Assembly (NCBI GenBank): GCA_023417065.1
Contig: JAEZGH010000089.1
Coordinates: forward strand, 185,628 to 249,627
Direction of reading: 5' to 3'
Source of the DNA: Bacteroidota bacterium
Lineage (GTDB): Bacteria; Bacteroidota; Bacteroidia; Cytophagales; Cyclobacteriaceae
Length of the DNA stretch: 64,000 nt
Shown here: positions 62,301 through 64,000 of the stretch, in pieces
Position numbering within the stretch: the first letter of the stretch is position 1
Layout: every line of letters starts with the position of its first letter
The notes under the pieces: generated by a model
What the model saw: the letters and a program-made list of their open reading frames with translations, nothing else
Told to the model about the DNA's origin: nothing
Databases searched by the model: none
Made by a program: the position numbers and the translations under genes

Positions 62301-62386
62301 TTGCAAAACTTCCGCTGATTAATAAGCGCGCCGATGAGTTCATGCGTGAAAATAACTATGAAGTGCGCCAGGCGGTCGCGACCTAG
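59345..62386 (+). CDS. Second DNA polymerase III alpha subunit (DnaE2/ImuC-like), degraded PHP domain
   Basis: The polymerase core is intact: catalytic aspartates D362, D364 and D366 in PDFDIDF, GRGSGANSMVAYCLGI, a fingers region, then HhH and OB domains (LMNFGTFYDRRGEVFDTVHFP). At 1013 residues it is about 150 shorter than housekeeping DnaE. The PHP domain is degraded: N4-C-H6 instead of HxH and TEIN instead of TDHGN, so any PHP-based proofreading is unlikely. Its place after a damage-inducible-style dinB cluster suggests an error-prone polymerase used in mutagenesis. Confidence 0.9.
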   Translation: MYLNCHTSLSFRYGALSVEELLNEARRCGVSKLALTEINNTASYVEMLRLCRQYASAEAGPTSNGIEPYRLDIAVGIEFRRENELLYVALARNNNGFEEINRFTSHHNATEKPLPKRAPQFGDVYVIYSFGKIEPEALREFEYIGVRISDLNQFALYEPYYRFKDRFVVMQPVTFADKIDFNVHRLSRAIANNTLLSKLPAHEQASPDEVMLPEHVLEEHFRRYPQIIHNTRHLLGDCNLDMRLGEDKNKKRVTGSGDSDWDYLVTCAWEGFQRRYDASNPTLRERFDRELRIIKQKDFCSYYLIAFDLIQFATKNGFAYVGRGSGANSMVAYCLGITNVDPIELNLYFERFLNEERSSPPDFDIDFSWDNRDAIYQYLFDRYGRDHVCLLGTHVTYQGRSVIRELGKVFGLPKHEIDALVADPKALENRDQITELIFRYARHMKDLPSNLSIHAGGVLITEKPVYAYTTTDYPPKGFPVSQLDMHGAEDLGIFKFDILSQRGLGHLKDAVALVRKNRGIEVDINRFRDFKEDPKVKELLRNSRTMGCFYVESPAMRMLLKKLKCEDYLTLVAASSIIRPGVASSGMMRAYIERFHITRNGGNYQSIHPLMDELMSETFGVMVYQEDVIKVAHHLAGLSLTEADVLRRGMSGKYRSCYEFQRVKDKFFENCRQKGYDENVIQRVWFEIESFSGYSFAKGHSASYAVESYQSLYLKAHYPLEFMVGVINNFGGFYKTEFYFHEARMNGGIIEAPCINASEYLTTLTGNHIYIGFIHLKGLEKKMAVNIPIERERNGSYKSMNDFLERIPTSLEQIRILIRIGALRFTGKSKQRLLWEAMLFFSQARIRRPGAQLFDTEPAEFPLPVLERKAVEDAFDEIELLGFPLSDPFELLATPERGDTLAAELMEKVGKQIHIIGYMVTVKDTSTKTKELMNFGTFYDRRGEVFDTVHFPDTVKKFPLRGRGFYSIKGRVIEEFGVPAIEVSSLAKLPLINKRADEFMRENNYEVRQAVAT

Positions 62387-62561
62387 CCATTTCGTCATGG
62401 CACCAGGGTTGGACTGGTCTTTTTGCAATGCCTATTGGGACATAGTTTATCGTGTACGATGGAGATCGATGAGCACGTTCCCACCACATTCATGCGTACG
62501 AGCAAGAGTCCGCTGGATATCTAAACCTGAATCTATGAAAACCGGCTCATTGTAAAAGTTA

Positions 62562-62633
62562 TATACCCGCAATTCAAGCCGTTTTTTACTATCTTTGAAT
62601 ACACGCAGTTGCGGGTATAAAATTGTTGTGCGC
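62562..62633. repeat. attC-like site 1 (left end of the cassette array)
   Basis: An 11-bp perfect inverted repeat TATACCCGCAA (62562-62572) / TTGCGGGTATA (62609-62619), with inner arms ATTCAA/TTGAAT, ends in a core GTTGTGCGC (62625-62633). The left half lacks a clear AAC-type core, so it may be the degenerate first site or an attI-like junction. Confidence 0.6.
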
Positions 62634-62661
62634 AACTGCCTCTGCAAAGATTAGAGACTAA

Positions 62662-63048
62662 ATGATTAGACCACAAATTCTAAATCTTAAGAACAAAAGA
62701 GATTTAAGGAAAATTCCGAGCAAATTCTCCGGACTTTTCGGGCATCAACAAATTGGACGAACTCTTATAATCGTTGATTCTCCCGACAATGTCTTGACTT
62801 CAAGAGAGGTTGACAAAATCCTTAAAAAGTCACGACTTAAGGACAATTTTAAACTAACTTTTGTCACGACCAATGTAACGATAGAAGCAGGAGAAATGCT
62901 TGCCGAACGAAATATTGATCTGTTGCAAACTAAGGAATTCTTTTGGACGGATAATGATTTTGCGCAGAGGAAAGAAGACACAGACAGATTCTTGGATAGA
63001 ATGCACCAGCAGATCCATGACGACAAACTCAAAAGCATTGGCGACTAG
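62662..63048 (+). CDS. Cassette protein of unknown function
   Basis: A 128-residue AT-rich gene with no family I recognise. The protein starts MIRPQILNLKNKRDLRKIP and is rich in Lys, Asp and Asn; a central TLIIVDSPDNVLTSREVDKILKKS and LTFVTTNVTIEAGEMLAE segment are alternating beta-alpha in style. It is the only gene of cassette 1, and its stop overlaps the first base of that cassette's 3' core repeat. Composition is unlike the chromosomal genes nearby. Confidence 0.7.
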   Translation: MIRPQILNLKNKRDLRKIPSKFSGLFGHQQIGRTLIIVDSPDNVLTSREVDKILKKSRLKDNFKLTFVTTNVTIEAGEMLAERNIDLLQTKEFFWTDNDFAQRKEDTDRFLDRMHQQIHDDKLKSIGD

Positions 63049-63056
63049 AGGCAGCA

Positions 63057-63151
63057 GCGCACAACACACAAATATAAGTCATGCCGGCAATGTTTATGTT
63101 TGATTTGAAAAGGCCATTGCCGGCACGCCTTATATTTCAACGTTGTAGGGC
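63057..63151. repeat. attC-like imperfect palindrome 2 (between cassettes 1 and 2)
   Basis: A 95-nt imperfect palindrome. The left arm carries GCGCACAAC, AAATATAAG and TGCCGGCAATG; the right arm has CATTGCCGGCA, CTTATATTT and GTTGTAGGGC. The conserved core is ACAAC/GTTGT. The 22-nt centre is unpaired. Layout corresponds to R'', L'', variable terminal structure, L', R' of an integron attC site. Confidence 0.75.
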
Positions 63152-63167
63152 ATTTTGTAACGACACT

Positions 63168-63716
63168 ATGAGCTTCGAAAAATGTATACTGACCATTTTA
63201 ATAATCTCGACAGGTATTGTTTCATGCAGACAGACAAATAACAACGGACAATTGAATATTAACATCGACAAGATTCTAGAAATTGAGGACGAGACGACAG
63301 CCATAATCGAACTCGACTCGAAATTAAATGAGATTTCTGAATATGGAGAAAAAATTGAAAAGCTGAATGAATCACAAAAGACCGTTTTGTTTGTGGAGAA
63401 CTTGGAAAGAGAAATTAATAATGGTGGATTTAATCAATTCTTTTTTAATTCAAGCGGAGACTTCACACATGAGACTATTAACGCACTTAAAACAATAAAA
63501 GCATTTAAGACCGCGGACATAGTAACAAAGTCAATTTCAGTTTGGCCAAACCAAAACGTACCAAAGGACAGAGCCAAAAGGCAAGACATTCTTGAAGAGA
63601 TAGAAGAGCAAGCAAATCCAATTTGGAATGAATGTGACGAAGAATTCTATAAGTACCAGGACAATATTGTAACTCTCCTGTTGGACTATGTGAAATCAAA
63701 TAAAACGGACTTTTAA
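63168..63716 (+). CDS. DMP19/DUF4375-like lipoprotein (cassette 2)
   Basis: Starts best at ATG 63168 (MSFEKCILTILIISTG). A lipoprotein signal ends in GIVSC (lipobox), then about 160 residues containing the segment EREINNGGFNQFFFNSSGDF, which is the DUF4375/DMP19 family hallmark. Function unknown. It is the main gene of cassette 2, AT-rich. Confidence 0.75.
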   Translation: MSFEKCILTILIISTGIVSCRQTNNNGQLNINIDKILEIEDETTAIIELDSKLNEISEYGEKIEKLNESQKTVLFVENLEREINNGGFNQFFFNSSGDFTHETINALKTIKAFKTADIVTKSISVWPNQNVPKDRAKRQDILEEIEEQANPIWNECDEEFYKYQDNIVTLLLDYVKSNKTDF

Positions 63717-63717
63717 A

Positions 63718-63858
63718 ATGTCACAGAAAAGAAAGGGACAGTTGACAACTTCTCCAGAATGGGTGAAACACTTAAGGAAATATTTGAAAAGACACTTTTG
63801 GAAAAGAGAGAGGCTCGCGGAGAAGAAAGAAATTGAAATAGAGTTAAGAAATAAGTGA
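63718..63858 (+). CDS. Small basic protein, 46 residues (cassette 2)
   Basis: A frame of 46 codons starts 1 bp after the DUF4375 stop and ends at 63858. It is extremely rich in Lys, Arg and Glu (MSQKRKGQLTTSPEWVKHLR, then KYLKRHFWKRERLAEKKEI). The tight spacing suggests translational coupling. I recall similar small basic proteins in Bacteroidota but cannot name a function. Confidence 0.65.
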   Translation: MSQKRKGQLTTSPEWVKHLRKYLKRHFWKRERLAEKKEIEIELRNK

Positions 63859-63864
63859 CCGGAA

Positions 63865-63880
63865 ACAAAACGCCCTACAA
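63865..63880. repeat. attC-like core 3, left half (cassette 2 3' end)
   Basis: ACAAAACGCCCTACAA is the reverse complement, with one mismatch in 16, of TTGTAGGGCATTTTGT at 63143-63158, the start of cassette 2. The rest of the site is displaced by a group II intron. Confidence 0.65.
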
Positions 63881-64000
63881 TCGAGTAGACGGCCCCATCA
63901 GTAGTCACTGACGGGGAGCGCCTCTCACACCACTGTACATGCGGGTCTCGCGTACAGCGGTTCATTAAGATCAGGAGATACTTTTTCGTAATAAGAGAAC
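63880..64000 (-). mobile_element. 3' end of a group II intron (domains V and VI), continues beyond the window
   Basis: On the minus strand, a 36-nt domain V at 63928-63963 has a 9-bp stem (CCGCTGTAC/GTACAGTGG) and CGC at the catalytic-triad position, as in class IIC. Domain VI follows with a perfect 10-bp stem (63893-63916, CCCCGTCAGT/ACTGATGGGG). The 3' end CTCGAT falls at 63880, exactly at the attC-like core. The intron's ORF and 5' end lie outside. Confidence 0.7.

Noticed and set aside
62447..62647. 66-residue minus-strand frame over attC-like site 1
   Set aside because: No similarity recognised and it crosses the palindrome.
63696..63965. Minus-strand frame of 89 residues at the right end
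   Set aside because: It runs across intron domains V/VI and the end of cassette 2, and is explained by them.

Overview
The window is chromosomal DNA (roughly half G+C) from a member of the Bacteroidota, most likely order Cytophagales. The evidence is the gene content: an outer-membrane LptD/LptF-G system, a single-domain MlaD/MCE protein, an OmpA protein built from PD40 repeats plus carboxypeptidase-regulatory domains, a 627-residue PurF-like protein, a non-LexA S24 repressor beside dinB, many TTG/GTG starts and almost no Shine-Dalgarno signals. No rRNA, tRNA or CRISPR was seen. Species-level naming is not possible from the sequence alone.

Layout. 1-6725: the tail of an FtsX-type ABC permease, then a minus-strand run (EVE-domain protein, two tandem paralogous secreted proteins, pyrR, pyrB) and a GT9 glycosyltransferase. 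6726-7609 is gene-free. 7610-21045: a PurF-like amidotransferase, the complex I membrane-arm operon nuoHIJKLMN (minus strand) with a TPR-histidine kinase gene lodged between nuoH and nuoI, then murI and a zinc-ribbon membrane protein. 21251-31130: fabI-ispE, an EamA transporter, an LptF/G permease, tgt, a LacI-type regulator with a paired operator, a candidate small RNA with a strong terminator, a GT2 glycosyltransferase, an ECF sigma factor, rsmG, plsC and a lone response regulator. 31238-42146: envelope and metabolism genes (lptD, divergent amidase, mlaD-like, acyl-CoA carboxylase beta, SirB1-like, OmpA-like, SLOG/LOG-like, DUF2007-like, yceI). 42302-53925: a VWA-domain protein, an aldo/keto reductase, a TPR-CHAT protein, a TIM-barrel isomerase, rsmB, a sulfatase-modifying-factor-like protein and a Gfo/Idh/MocA oxidoreductase.

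54083-62386 is a coherent DNA-damage/mutagenesis cluster: an S24 autocleavable repressor, divergent from dinB, a 2H phosphoesterase, recQ and a short second DNA polymerase III alpha subunit with a degraded PHP domain. The dinB promoter region carries two CTAA-N5-TTAG dyads 32 bp apart, nested inside an inverted GGAACAAA repeat, which are good candidates for the repressor's operators.

62387-64000 is the most unusual part. Two AT-rich cassettes with no relation to the genes before them are separated by long imperfect palindromes. Each cassette starts with a core of the form GTTGT... and ends with its near-exact reverse complement (16/18 and 15/16 matches), which is the arrangement expected of integron gene cassettes and their attC sites. 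The last attC-like site is interrupted, exactly at its core, by the 3' end (domains V and VI) of a minus-strand group II intron that runs out of the window. No integrase is visible, so this looks like an integrase-less cassette cluster, or the edge of an integron, with a group IIC-attC-type intron in it.
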